From JAJFHI01 sp050633705 (GTDB lineage: Bacteria; Pseudomonadota; Alphaproteobacteria; Rhizobiales; Hyphomicrobiaceae): a stretch of 64,000 nt of DNA. The stretch spans positions 1 to 64,000 of the forward strand of contig JBOEGZ010000017.1 of the NCBI GenBank assembly GCA_050633705.1, given 5' to 3'. Numbering within the stretch: the first letter of the stretch is position 1; each line of letters begins with the position of its first letter. The notes beneath the pieces were generated by a model. It was not told the DNA's origin. It saw only the letters and a program-made list of their open reading frames with translations, and did no database searches. Shown here piece by piece: positions 8,983 to 18,117 of the stretch. The position numbers and the translations under genes are program-made.

Positions 8983-9359
8983 GCCCTGGCCTTTGCAATA
9001 CGACTGCCTACGACGCGCCACACGAGCACCACATCTATCACAATCGTTTCTTCCTCAATGGTCTTCTGATTCCGCCTATACATCGCCACAAGCTCATCGC
9101 CCACAGGAGTGAGCAAGATCGGTTGCGCCTGAAACGCCCCTTTGGTTGTGGAACTCAACTTATCAAAACAAAACTTGATATCGTCCATGCTGACATAGTC
9201 TCCCTGAATATCACGACGTCACAGGCTAAAGAATTGAAAGGCCGCGCTCAGTGCGAAATGCGAGGCGGTCGCTCTCAAATTTCTCGGGTCAAATCGTTTG
9301 ATTAGCGAAACGTTCGCATATTCTTCGGTCACTTTTGCCCTCTTCAATGCATCGGTCAT
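8958..9359 (-). pseudogene. SnoaL-like (NTF2-fold) gene with an in-frame stop
   Basis: Two consecutive open segments in the same frame, separated by one TGA at 9219-9221, together give one SnoaL/NTF2-fold protein of about 133 codons. The first part begins MTDALKRAKVTEEY and carries the N-terminal helix and strand (IKRFDPRNLRATASHF). After the stop come DIQGDYVSMDDIKFCFDKL, then ILLTPVGDELVAMYRRNQ and VIDVVLVWRVVGSRI, which are the C-terminal sheet strands of the family. The simplest reading is a nonsense mutation. Family members are small cyclases, isomerases or hydrolases of polar small molecules. It sits between the FAD oxidoreductase (15 bp away) and the Acg-type gene, so it was probably part of that operon. 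Confidence 0.75.
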
Positions 9360-9373
9360 TGATTGATTTGAGA

Positions 9374-10927
9374 TTATCCCTTGAGGTGTTTGAATATGCG
9401 CGGGTCGACGCTGGCCGCAGCGAGAAGGCCGCCCCACAGTGCGCCTGGTATGCCCGGGCTGGTCACGTCTTGACCTGAAAGATAGAGGCCTTCAATCGGT
9501 GTCTTGGCCTGGAGTGCACCGCTCAGCGTCCGATCAGGGGTGACATCCAGCCCATAGAAGGCACCGTGATGGTGGCCGGTGATTGCTGAGGTTGACAACG
9601 GCGTCGAGAGTTCGCGAAATACGACGAGATCGGCCAGGTCTGGAAAGTGCTTTGCGAATTGTGCAAACAGCTTATCCTCAGCCTGTTGCTTGAAAGTGCT
9701 GTAATCTTTGTCGCGTTGGCTCGAAGGTACATCTGCCCATTTTTCGACCGTCGACCAGTCCGCCCAAACCATCATCTCACCAGCATGCTTCTGCTTGGGA
9801 CCTGGCTCGTGGTTCGGATCTTTGATCGATGCAAATGAAACAAAGAAGCCAGGAGGATCGGTCTCAGATACGTTCTCCCAGACGGCATCCACTTGACCAC
9901 CTGGATAGACCCAGTGGTTCGATCTTGTCGCCCCCGCGTTTTCGACGTCACCCTCGAATCCGAGAAACAGGCTAAAATGCGCAATCGAAGGTGGCAGTGT
10001 CTCGATCTCTGATATCCAATCGCTCTGCCCACATTCTTCCGGAACCAGATGCTTCACCGTTTCGCGTGCACCAATGTTCGAAATGACGGCATCTGCACGG
10101 ATCTTCTCACCACTTTCCGTGCGCACGCCAACGACGTTTTCATTTTCGAAAAGGAGACCATCAACTCTTGTATTTGCACGTGCCTCCCCACCGGCAGAAA
10201 TGATGGTTGGCAGAATGTGATCGGCGATCGCAGCCCCGCCGCCAACGGGATACCAAGCACCGCTTCGAAGATAACCTCCGGCGGTCACGGCATGCATGCC
10301 AAAGCTTGATTTTCTCGGCCTGCCACCGTGGTCGGGCCATTGCGCTGCAAAGATGGCAGAAAGCTCGGGGTTTTGTGTGATGCCATCAATGACCTCTTGC
10401 GTCGTTCGTGCGCACCAGTGCTCAAGAGCGCGTCCGTTCCACCATTGGATCGCATTTCTCACAAACTCCGGCATAGCCCGCGTGGGAAAAAGCTTCATGA
10501 TTGTTTCGCGCCCTTCTCGAAGTGCTTCAATCCAAGCCTCAATCGCTGCGACATCGTCAGGAAACCGGTCCTTCAGATCTCTTTCCTGAGCCTCATAAGG
10601 CCGCGACAATGCAAACGGCGGGGTATTTCCGATATGTACATTGTCATAAACCACGCCCATCGAAACAAACTCAATCGGCGTATCACAAATCCAGTCAAGC
10701 AACTGTCGGTCAAGATCACCCGGCGCGACATAATTGAGATAGTGGATGCCGACATCCCAGGAAAAGCCATCGCGCGAAAAGCTATGGGTCAGACCACCCA
10801 GCGTCTGGTATTGCTCCAGCAAAAGCACCTTGTGACCGATCTTCGAAAGTGCCGCCGCAGCCGTCATACCTCCCATACCGGAACCGATGACAATGGTGCC
10901 CCAAGGGGAACTTTTTGGATCAGTCAT
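9374..10927 (-). CDS. FAD-dependent oxidoreductase, CrtI/retinol-reductase-like
   Basis: A 517-aa flavoprotein of the phytoene-desaturase/all-trans-retinol 13,14-reductase type. The N-terminal Rossmann motif is VIGSGMGGMTAAAALSKIG followed by LLLEQ and the GGLTHSF loop. The C-terminus has the usual FAD-closing segment LYLSGQDVTSPGIPGALWGG. Such enzymes reduce or desaturate conjugated isoprenoid or polyene substrates at the membrane. The ATG at 10927 has GGAGG 6 nt upstream, which rules out a longer start. It is the first gene of a minus-strand run followed by the broken SnoaL gene and the Acg-type protein. The real substrate is not evident, and no other carotenoid genes are nearby. Confidence 0.85.
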   Translation of the reverse strand: MTDPKSSPWGTIVIGSGMGGMTAAAALSKIGHKVLLLEQYQTLGGLTHSFSRDGFSWDVGIHYLNYVAPGDLDRQLLDWICDTPIEFVSMGVVYDNVHIGNTPPFALSRPYEAQERDLKDRFPDDVAAIEAWIEALREGRETIMKLFPTRAMPEFVRNAIQWWNGRALEHWCARTTQEVIDGITQNPELSAIFAAQWPDHGGRPRKSSFGMHAVTAGGYLRSGAWYPVGGGAAIADHILPTIISAGGEARANTRVDGLLFENENVVGVRTESGEKIRADAVISNIGARETVKHLVPEECGQSDWISEIETLPPSIAHFSLFLGFEGDVENAGATRSNHWVYPGGQVDAVWENVSETDPPGFFVSFASIKDPNHEPGPKQKHAGEMMVWADWSTVEKWADVPSSQRDKDYSTFKQQAEDKLFAQFAKHFPDLADLVVFRELSTPLSTSAITGHHHGAFYGLDVTPDRTLSGALQAKTPIEGLYLSGQDVTSPGIPGALWGGLLAAASVDPRIFKHLKG

Positions 10928-11186
10928 TCTCGGCCTCCAACGGGCAGGGCGGTGCGATTTGTCGGCAACGCAACGACAACGGCATCGAAAATCACTTCTC
11001 ACGTGTTGTCACTGATCCATGTCACGTTGCCAGGAGGTTTGATCTCGATCAGAGCGGGGAAAGCATTGCAGCCTAAGCTGATAGGAGAGTGAAAGCTGAT
11101 GTAGCAGGCAGCATTGAGCGCCTATTCCACCACCTTTTCGTTCGATGTACCCGTTGTCGCCTGCTGATAAAAACGAGGCTTAAAAG

Positions 11187-12476
11187 ATGACCAACGGAGC
11201 CGAATTCGACATTGTCCTTTGGGGCGGATCTAGTTTTGTTGGCAAACTCATTGCAGAGCACTTGCACCAACACTATGGCGTTGGAGGAAGCTTACGCTGG
11301 GCGATTGGCGGTCGGAACAAGCGGAAACTGCAAGGCACACGCGCTTCGTTAGGCGCCGGCGCAGAACAGTTGCCCATAGTTGTTGGCGACGCGCGCGATC
11401 GCCAATTCCTTGGCACTATGGTTGAAAACACCAAAGTTGTTCTGTCGACCGTTGGCCCATATGCGCTGTACGGCAAGGAGCTCATCGAGGTGTGCGCTCG
11501 GAGTGGGACTGACTATTGCGACTTAGCTGGCGAGATACCGTTCATCCAGGAAATGATGGACAAGCACGACGATCAAGCGCGGGCTTCTGGTGCTAGGATA
11601 CTGAATTGTTGCGGCGTGGATTCCTTGCCTTCAGATTTGGGTGTCCGGGCCCTCAATGAAATTGCTCAACAGCAGTTTGGATGCGAACTCGAACACGTCA
11701 CAACTGAGGTAAAATCCTTCAAAGGCGGCTTCAGTGGCGGCACCATCTTAAGTCTGGGCAATATGAGAAACGATGCAGCAAGAGACGAAAAAACGGCTGC
11801 CATTCTTGACAATCCATATGCAATCTGCCCACCGGACCGGCGCAGTGGCGTCAAGCAACCCGATATCGATACTGTCCGGCGCGCTCCCTCAGGCGCTTGG
11901 CTTGGGCCCTTCTTCATGGCGATCGTGAACACGCGGGTGGTCCATGCCACGAATGCGCATTTGGACTATCCATACGGAACGGCTTTCACGTACGACGAAG
12001 GCTGGGACGTGGGCGGAAAAACTGCAGCCAAAATTCTGGCAGTCGTTTCTCAGATGTTTTATCACGCATACAGATATGGCCCGATGCGTGCGTTTATGTG
12101 TGCCACGATGTTGCCCAAGCCCGGCGACGGGCCATCGAAAATGGCGCGTGAAAGCGGCAGTTTTGAGTTTTACCTGTTCGCTCGCACACGATTGGACCAT
12201 CAATTGACGCTGCTCGTTCGCGGCGATCGCGATCCCGGTTATGGCTCGTCCAGTCGCATGATCGCAGAGGTCGCGGTTTGCTTGGCGCGGGACTTGCCGA
12301 AAAGTGCTTTGCCCGGCGGCTTCTGGACACCTGGCGCGGCCATCGCAAACCAGATCATCCCACGGCTCATTGAAAAAGCTGGAATGCAGTTCGCCTTGCA
12401 GACCGAAACAGGGAAACGTTGCCTTGCGGCCTCCGAAATATTTGCCAGCGAGATAGCGTTAGTTGATGATTCTTAA
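11187..12476 (+). CDS. Saccharopine dehydrogenase-like NAD(P)-binding oxidoreductase
   Basis: A 429-aa protein of the SCCPDH/trans-acting enoyl reductase family. The N-terminus DIVLWGGSSFVGKLIAEHL is a Rossmann dinucleotide motif of the GxxGxxG type (here GGSSFVG), followed by WAIGGRNKRKL, LSTVGPYALYG and GTDYCDLAGE. These are typical of the group that includes mycobacterial lipid enoyl reductases and human SCCPDH. It probably reduces or oxidises a lipid-linked substrate. GAGG precedes the ATG by 8 nt. It is divergent from the FAD oxidoreductase gene across a 259-bp gap, so both could share a control region. The substrate is unknown. Confidence 0.85.
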   Translation: MTNGAEFDIVLWGGSSFVGKLIAEHLHQHYGVGGSLRWAIGGRNKRKLQGTRASLGAGAEQLPIVVGDARDRQFLGTMVENTKVVLSTVGPYALYGKELIEVCARSGTDYCDLAGEIPFIQEMMDKHDDQARASGARILNCCGVDSLPSDLGVRALNEIAQQQFGCELEHVTTEVKSFKGGFSGGTILSLGNMRNDAARDEKTAAILDNPYAICPPDRRSGVKQPDIDTVRRAPSGAWLGPFFMAIVNTRVVHATNAHLDYPYGTAFTYDEGWDVGGKTAAKILAVVSQMFYHAYRYGPMRAFMCATMLPKPGDGPSKMARESGSFEFYLFARTRLDHQLTLLVRGDRDPGYGSSSRMIAEVAVCLARDLPKSALPGGFWTPGAAIANQIIPRLIEKAGMQFALQTETGKRCLAASEIFASEIALVDDS

Positions 12477-12727
12477 GCAATGAAAGCGTCAAAGTATGCG
12501 AACAAAGGTTGCACTTGGGATTGACCTGCGCCCGACAAATTGGGCCAAAACGTTTTGGAAATTTCTTTTTTTTTAGCCTGGGCTGGACAGTTTGAGATAA
12601 AAATTCTCCAGGGGCGAAATTTGCTTCGCCAATTGCGGCTTTGGGTGCAGGGTCTTTTGAAGAGCATAATTTTGCGTCAAATTTCCAATCAAGACACCCC
12701 TTTCACGTAACAAAAGTCCGGACCGCC

Positions 12728-13519
12728 ATGCACTTTGCAGCCAATCTTTCGATGATGTTTCAAGAACACCCTTTTCTTGATCGGTTTGCCGCCGCCAAAT
12801 GCGCCGGCTTTGATCAGGTGGAGTACTTATTTCCCTACGAATGGCGAGGCGAAGACATTGCCAAACGATTGGATGATCATTCTTTGCAGCAGGTTCTGTT
12901 TAATCTCGATCCAGGGGATTGGGATGCTGGCGAACGGGGATTGGCGTGTTTGCCGGGGCGTGAAGAAGAATTTCAAGCGACTGTGTCGCAAGCCTTGAAG
13001 TATGCGGAAGTTCTAAGTTGCAGACGGTTGCATGCTATGGCGGGTATTCAACCGCCCGATATCGACCCCGAAGTTTGTCGCGCAACATATATCGAGAACA
13101 TTTCTCTCGCAGCAAAACGATGTCGCGAGGCTGGCGTGTCATTGCTGATAGAGCCGATCAATCCAACCGATATTCCGGGATTTTTCCTCAATGATTTCGC
13201 CATGGCTATGAACGTGATTGATGAGATTGGCGCCGAAGTTGGTGCGCAGTATGCGCCCAAGCTGCTGTTTGATATCTATCATTGCGCCAAGATTCACTCC
13301 AACGTTACGGATTGGATCGAGACCTGTCGTGAAGTTACGGCTCACTACCAAATTGCTGGCATTCCAGATCGCCATGAGCCTGATGAGGGAACATTGGCGC
13401 TGTCTGACATGCTGGCAGCGGTTGAGAAGGTACATCCTGAACTGACGATCGGTTGTGAATATCGCCCGAAAGGCGAAACGACGGCAGGACTTGGCTGGAT
13501 AGAGCGTGCGCGCCAATAA
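12728..13519 (+). CDS. Hydroxypyruvate isomerase-like TIM-barrel protein
   Basis: A 263-aa protein of the Hyi/OtnI family (xylose-isomerase-like TIM barrel). Typical features are the opening FAANLSMMFQE, EYLFPYEW, metal-binding Glu in LLIEPIN, DIYH with ligand Asp and His, IAGIPDRHEPDEG and the closing GCEYRPKG...GLGWI. The family interconverts hydroxypyruvate and tartronate semialdehyde, or isomerises 2-oxo-tetronates. Translation most likely starts at 12728 since MHFAANLS matches the usual N-terminus; the longer frame upstream has no family similarity. No glyoxylate-pathway partner lies beside it, so the exact substrate is open. Confidence 0.88.
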   Translation: MHFAANLSMMFQEHPFLDRFAAAKCAGFDQVEYLFPYEWRGEDIAKRLDDHSLQQVLFNLDPGDWDAGERGLACLPGREEEFQATVSQALKYAEVLSCRRLHAMAGIQPPDIDPEVCRATYIENISLAAKRCREAGVSLLIEPINPTDIPGFFLNDFAMAMNVIDEIGAEVGAQYAPKLLFDIYHCAKIHSNVTDWIETCREVTAHYQIAGIPDRHEPDEGTLALSDMLAAVEKVHPELTIGCEYRPKGETTAGLGWIERARQ

Positions 13520-13522
13520 AGC

Positions 13523-13554
13523 GTTGACGCGGTGTATCGTTGACCTGGTGTATC
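13523..13554. repeat. Tandem 16-bp direct repeat
   Basis: Two adjacent 16-bp copies, GTTGACGCGGTGTATC (13523-13538) and GTTGACCTGGTGTATC (13539-13554), differ at two positions. They fill the gap between two convergent genes and just touch the stop codon of the O-antigen ligase gene. No function is evident; they may reflect a local slippage duplication. Confidence 0.75.
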
Positions 13555-15103
13555 AGTGTGTATCCGGCTTGCGCAGGGGCAAAATTTTAGCTGATTGAGC
13601 TTTATTTTTCTCGCGGAACTTGCGAACAAGCGCGCTTCCGGAGTCATTACATGGTTTGCGAATAATGATGCGTCCGTGTTGGCGCGGTTTGTGTTGCGTG
13701 GTTTGTGCTTCTGATAGCTCAATGCGTTTTGGCAGGCGCCGAACAATGCGGTTTGAACGTCGGGTTGGTCCAACGGTAATCACAGGCTGAAGCAGTATCG
13801 GGCGTCGGTCGCTGACAATTCGACTGGAGCGTTCAGGAACATCATTGACGTTTGAGGCCATCATACCCCAGGCAACGCCAAGCAATAAAAACAGCTGGCG
13901 CCAGTGATCTATGTCGACAAGCAGGGCCTGAGCAAACAAGGCCACGAGGCTTACAAAGATGACGCCAAACAGTGGGTGGGCGGAGGCGCGTGTTAGGGCA
14001 TGACGAAGACCAAGCGCTAATGTGACGAGTGCCAGGATGAGAAACGAAAACCCACCCAGCCAACCGTTGCTGAGGAAGAATGTGAGATAAGTGTTGTGTG
14101 CGTTTTCGTGGTGGTGTCCGGCTGCTGTGAATTCAAGAGCACCGATTCCGATTGGGTTATCCTGAATAATTTTTAAGGCTTTTGCCTGTCCACCAAAACG
14201 TCCTTCCGTGCCGACATCGTATGTCTGTGTGAGCGTCGCACGATCTGATAGCAGCGTGCCAAGCTCAGGCGATTGCGCGATCACACCAATAACTGCGACA
14301 ATACCGATCATACCAAACAGTCCGATGCCAGCGACCTTAAGTCGATCAATGTCGCGGCGTGCGGAGATAAAGAAGAAATACAGATAGAGGCCAACGGCAA
14401 GGCTGGCGCCCAACCATGCTCCACGTGACAAGCTTAATAAAATCGCAGTTGTTAAAATGCCCAAGCTGACAAACGCCGGAAGCATAATTTTTACAGGGCG
14501 TGTGAGAACGAGGTGGATGGCATAAACGAGTGCAGGGATCAGGAACGGTCCAAAGACGTTGGGGTCTTTAAAGGTGCCGCTGGCGCGACCAAATTTGGTG
14601 AACAATTGCTCAGCGCCCGGGATAAGATCGAGCACGCCAGCGATGCCAGCGAGTGCTGCAATAAGGGCCGTCACCAAGTAAGCGTTCAATATAAGACGTG
14701 TGTGTTGGTTTGGTTTGTAGGCGACGAATGCTGCAAACAATATCGCCGTTGTGCACAGGTAAATTGTAATGGCGTTGTGCTTAAGAGAGCCTATTAAGTC
14801 TGTTGCGAGCGTCGTTGCGAAGATACCGGTCGCACAAAGTATTAACAGCAGACACAAAGGCGCGCCGAGCCCTGGTGTGAAGCGCACCAGACCAATTGCT
14901 GGCAGAACAACGATCAATCCGGCGGCCAAGATATCTGCGGGGCTGGGTTCGGCAAAAACGATCGCACTCGAGGCAACCGTAATCCAGACCAGCCAAAGGG
15001 TGGCCTGGTGCACGAAGCTTTTTTTCTTTGCCAGCTCAGGGCGTCTTGGAGTGCGTGGTCTTCTCTCCCAGACAGTGTTATCGAATGGTACAATCGTATT
15101 CAT
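13553..15103 (-). CDS. O-antigen ligase/polymerase (Wzy_C) family membrane protein
   Basis: A 516-aa integral membrane protein with about ten or more hydrophobic segments between residues 30 and 420 and a basic, probably cytoplasmic tail of about 90 residues. The family signature is visible: ASGTFKDPNVFGPFL, LSLSRGAWLG and the periplasmic HHHENAHNTYLTFFLSNG segment with the catalytic-loop His. Such proteins join polyprenyl-linked repeat units (Wzy) or ligate polymer to an acceptor (WaaL). In this locus, next to a WcaJ-type transferase and Wza/Wzz homologs, polymerisation of an exopolysaccharide is the likelier role. The strongly basic tail is longer than usual. Confidence 0.85.
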   Translation of the reverse strand: MNTIVPFDNTVWERRPRTPRRPELAKKKSFVHQATLWLVWITVASSAIVFAEPSPADILAAGLIVVLPAIGLVRFTPGLGAPLCLLLILCATGIFATTLATDLIGSLKHNAITIYLCTTAILFAAFVAYKPNQHTRLILNAYLVTALIAALAGIAGVLDLIPGAEQLFTKFGRASGTFKDPNVFGPFLIPALVYAIHLVLTRPVKIMLPAFVSLGILTTAILLSLSRGAWLGASLAVGLYLYFFFISARRDIDRLKVAGIGLFGMIGIVAVIGVIAQSPELGTLLSDRATLTQTYDVGTEGRFGGQAKALKIIQDNPIGIGALEFTAAGHHHENAHNTYLTFFLSNGWLGGFSFLILALVTLALGLRHALTRASAHPLFGVIFVSLVALFAQALLVDIDHWRQLFLLLGVAWGMMASNVNDVPERSSRIVSDRRPILLQPVITVGPTRRSNRIVRRLPKRIELSEAQTTQHKPRQHGRIIIRKPCNDSGSALVRKFREKNKAQSAKILPLRKPDTH

Positions 15104-15226
15104 GCCACATCACATTGCACATCACATGCCGATTGAGGCGGCATGCGAGCAGGTTTTGCATCTTTGTTGAGTTGCAATTTGAGACGAATGACGGGGCGGC
15201 CGCCCAGCGAACGCTGGTCAGCGACC

Positions 15227-16759
15227 TTAGTAAGCGTTCTCTGTTTGAAGCAGTGCGAACGGTGTTTTTACGAGAATGTAGAGATCGAGGAAAATTGACC
15301 AATTTTCGATGTAGTAAAGGTCATGCTCAACCCGCTTCTCGATCTTTTCTTTTGTGTCGGTTTCCCCGCGCCAACCGTTTATTTGCGCCCAGCCGGTAAT
15401 GCCGGGGTTAACTTTGTGACGGGCGAAATAACCCTCAACAACGTCGTCATAGAGACGGTCACCAGCCTTTGCCTGGAGAGCATGGGGGCGTGGGCCGACG
15501 AGTGACAGGTTGCCTTTCAGAACGTTGATAAGCTGGGGCAGTTCATCAATGCTTGTTTTGCGAATGAAGGCACCGATCCGTGTCACGCGGGGGTCATTTT
15601 TTGTGACCAGCTTGGAGGCCGTGGCATCGCACATGTCGGTGCGCATAGAGCGAAATTTGTAGATCTCGATCAGCTCGTTGTTAAATCCATATCGTTTTTG
15701 ACGGAAAAAAACAGGGCCGCGACTGTCCAGCTTGATCGCGATGGCAACGGTTGCCATGACAGGTGCCAACAGAATAAGCGCGACCAAAGCAACGATTTTA
15801 TCGAAGGCCCATTTAACAATTGTGTTCCAACCCGTGATCGGTTTGTCGTGCATATCGATCATCGCGACTTTGCCAAGGCGCGAATAGGTGCGCGGTGAGA
15901 AACGAAGCTTGGTTGCCCGTGCTGGGACTTTAATATCAACAGGAAGTACAGAAAGAGCTTTGATGGTTTGTGCAATGCGTGTCTCAGCATTGATCGGCAA
16001 CGCGAGTATGACGAGATCAATGCGGGTATTGCGAGCAAAACAAATCAGTTCTGCAAGGCCGCCAAGGTGTGGGTAGCCAGACAGCATTGCAGGGGCGCGT
16101 TCGTCGCGGCGTTCGTCAAAAATTCCGGAAATCCGAATGTCGCCACTCGTGTCGGCTTCAAGTTCAGCCAATACATCATCCATTACTGCACCGGCACCAT
16201 AAACGACGGCGCGGCGGTAAAGGCGTCCTTGTTTTTTCCAACGTCCGGAAACGCCCGCCAGCATTAGTCTGTAGGCAAGCAACGTTGTGGCACCGCTAAT
16301 GTACCACGCTGCCAACCAAACACGAGAAAAGTCGTGTCCGGCCTTTAGGAAGAACATGCTGACAAGAAGAAGGGAGAACGCGATGGTCCAGCCAAGCACG
16401 ATGCGCGACATTTGGCTGAAGATATTCGTAAAATTGAAAACTTGATAAAGCTTCAAAATTTCAAAAGCCACCAGTGTGGTAATCCCAGTCAGGGCGATGG
16501 CCAGTGTATAGAACGGCGAACTGAAGGTAACGTCCGGGCCGACATATGTTAGGGCAATCAACATGCCAAGGATTGTCGAAATCGCGAAATCTGAAATACG
16601 CACCAGAGTTCGCACCACATCCTGTGGAATGAGGCTCGACCGATCTGCGCGGCGGAAATCTGCCAACCGAGGAACATGTTGGGAAATAGCTGAGAGCGCG
16701 CCAGATCCGGTGTTGTCGATTTCCAGGGTCTCGATCGTGGCACTGTTGGATTTAGACAT
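15227..16759 (-). CDS. Undecaprenyl-phosphate sugar phosphotransferase (WcaJ/PssY-like)
   Basis: A 510-aa polyprenyl-phosphate hexose-1-phosphate transferase that would start exopolysaccharide repeat units at the inner membrane. Four N-terminal membrane segments and a degenerate Rossmann domain (VVYGAGAVMDDV) precede the catalytic C-terminal domain. That domain has a membrane helix, RGPVFFRQKRYG, EIYKFRSMRTD, LKGNLSLVGPRPHA and NPGITGWAQINGWRG. The order and length match the UDP-glucose type transferases. The ATG at 16759 is chosen since the residues before it lack family similarity. It lies between the polymerase and glycosyltransferase genes on the same strand. Confidence 0.93.
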   Translation of the reverse strand: MSKSNSATIETLEIDNTGSGALSAISQHVPRLADFRRADRSSLIPQDVVRTLVRISDFAISTILGMLIALTYVGPDVTFSSPFYTLAIALTGITTLVAFEILKLYQVFNFTNIFSQMSRIVLGWTIAFSLLLVSMFFLKAGHDFSRVWLAAWYISGATTLLAYRLMLAGVSGRWKKQGRLYRRAVVYGAGAVMDDVLAELEADTSGDIRISGIFDERRDERAPAMLSGYPHLGGLAELICFARNTRIDLVILALPINAETRIAQTIKALSVLPVDIKVPARATKLRFSPRTYSRLGKVAMIDMHDKPITGWNTIVKWAFDKIVALVALILLAPVMATVAIAIKLDSRGPVFFRQKRYGFNNELIEIYKFRSMRTDMCDATASKLVTKNDPRVTRIGAFIRKTSIDELPQLINVLKGNLSLVGPRPHALQAKAGDRLYDDVVEGYFARHKVNPGITGWAQINGWRGETDTKEKIEKRVEHDLYYIENWSIFLDLYILVKTPFALLQTENAY

Positions 16760-16862
16760 GCTTCTGGTTTTCCGAAATAAAATTACTTCGGCAGACAAAG
16801 CATCGACTGTGCCACAACGGACATTCAAGCAAGCAATGAGTAAGGATTGTGGACAGTTAAGC

Positions 16863-17999
16863 TTAATGCGATCGATTTTGGCGATAAAAATCAATCACTT
16901 TGGTTGTCATGTCATCAACCATAAAATTTTTACGCAGACGTTCGCGCAACGTTTCGGCCTGTGCAATGGCGGCTTGATAATTATCGCGTTGGGTCTTCAT
17001 GGCACGCGCCAATGCCCCAACATCGTCCGGATTAACCATCGTGGCTGACACCGCCTGCATGATTTCAGGAATTCCACCAACGTTGGTTGTGATCATTGGT
17101 AAGCCGGCCGCTCCGGCCTCGAGGACAACGTAAGGAAAGCTCTCTTTACGCGATGGCATCACCAGAATTCGCCCCAGCTCGAAAAGCTTGCGTGCCGGCA
17201 TTGCACCGAGAAAGGAGACACGATTGTTCACACCCAGCCCATTGGCGAGGGACTTGAATTGGTCGCCGTCGGGGCCATCACCTGCGATTTTTAGAGTTGC
17301 ATCGTCGTTTTCGTTGATCTCGGCCAAGGCGCGTAAAAGAACATCAACGCCTTTGAGGGTTCGCAATTCGCCAACGAAGACAAAGTCACTCAATTCTGCA
17401 TCCGGTGCGAAATTCAGGCTCTCGAATTCATGGCTATGCAACCCATTGTGGATGATCTTTGTGGCCGCGAGGTTTTTGCCAATATGGTCTTCATAGATTG
17501 TGCGAGCAAAGTCACATTCAAAGATGAGGCCGTCTGTTGCCGCGGTGAGTGAGCGTTCTAGCGTCAGAAATATGCGGCCTTTGATGGTATTTGGAGAATA
17601 ATGGAGGCTGCCGCCATGTGGGGTATAAAACACGCCGACACCGGTGTTGTGACGCTTCAAGCTTCGCCCCGCAAGGCGAGCAAGCGCACCGCCCTTGGCG
17701 CCATGCCCATGCAAAACATCTATATTTAGCGATTGGGAAAGACGTTTTGCGAATGTCACAGCTTTAAGATCGCTTAGGCCAGGATTGCGGCCGATGCGGG
17801 TGCGATGAATGCCAAGTTCAAGGTCGGGGGCAAGGGCTGAAAGGTGGTGTTCGGTCAAGCTATCCGATGTTTCAGCGTCGGCCAAAATACCAACTTTGTG
17901 CCCGCGCTTGGTTTGTTCGGTGGCCAGATCACGGACATGGCGAAATAAGCCGCCGACAGGCGCGCGCAAACAATGGAGAATTTTGAGGCTGTGAGACAC
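16863..17999 (-). CDS. Glycosyltransferase family 4 protein (GT-B fold)
   Basis: A 378-aa GT-B glycosyltransferase. The N-terminal acceptor domain opens ILHCLRAPVGGLFRHVRDLA, a typical GT4 glycine loop. The C-terminal donor domain shows FVGELRTLKGVDVLL, IAGDGPD, and the nucleotide-sugar signature ESFPYVVLEAGAAGLPMITT with the two Glu spaced as in the EX7E motif. It would add a sugar to the lipid-linked repeat unit in the cytoplasm. It is first in the minus-strand trio with the WcaJ-like and polymerase genes. A strong bidirectional terminator separates it from the wza-like gene upstream. Confidence 0.92.
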   Translation of the reverse strand: MSHSLKILHCLRAPVGGLFRHVRDLATEQTKRGHKVGILADAETSDSLTEHHLSALAPDLELGIHRTRIGRNPGLSDLKAVTFAKRLSQSLNIDVLHGHGAKGGALARLAGRSLKRHNTGVGVFYTPHGGSLHYSPNTIKGRIFLTLERSLTAATDGLIFECDFARTIYEDHIGKNLAATKIIHNGLHSHEFESLNFAPDAELSDFVFVGELRTLKGVDVLLRALAEINENDDATLKIAGDGPDGDQFKSLANGLGVNNRVSFLGAMPARKLFELGRILVMPSRKESFPYVVLEAGAAGLPMITTNVGGIPEIMQAVSATMVNPDDVGALARAMKTQRDNYQAAIAQAETLRERLRKNFMVDDMTTKVIDFYRQNRSH

Positions 18000-18049
18000 T
18001 GAACGAACCGTGGTTGTTTAACGTGAAAACAACCTAAGCCATGATCATT

Positions 18050-18085
18050 AAAAAAAACGAGATGTATGGGCATCTCGTTTTTTTT
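18050..18085. terminator. Bidirectional rho-independent terminator
   Basis: A perfect 15-bp stem, AAAAAAAACGAGATG (18050-18064) with CATCTCGTTTTTTTT (18071-18085), closes a 6-nt loop. It has A-run and T-run on opposite sides, so it can act on both strands. It lies between the end of the wza-like gene (18118, minus) and the start of the glycosyltransferase (17999, minus), so it mainly insulates these two minus-strand units. Confidence 0.92.
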
Positions 18086-18117
18086 ATTTATCGATGTCTG
18101 TTTTTTCTGTCGCGAGC

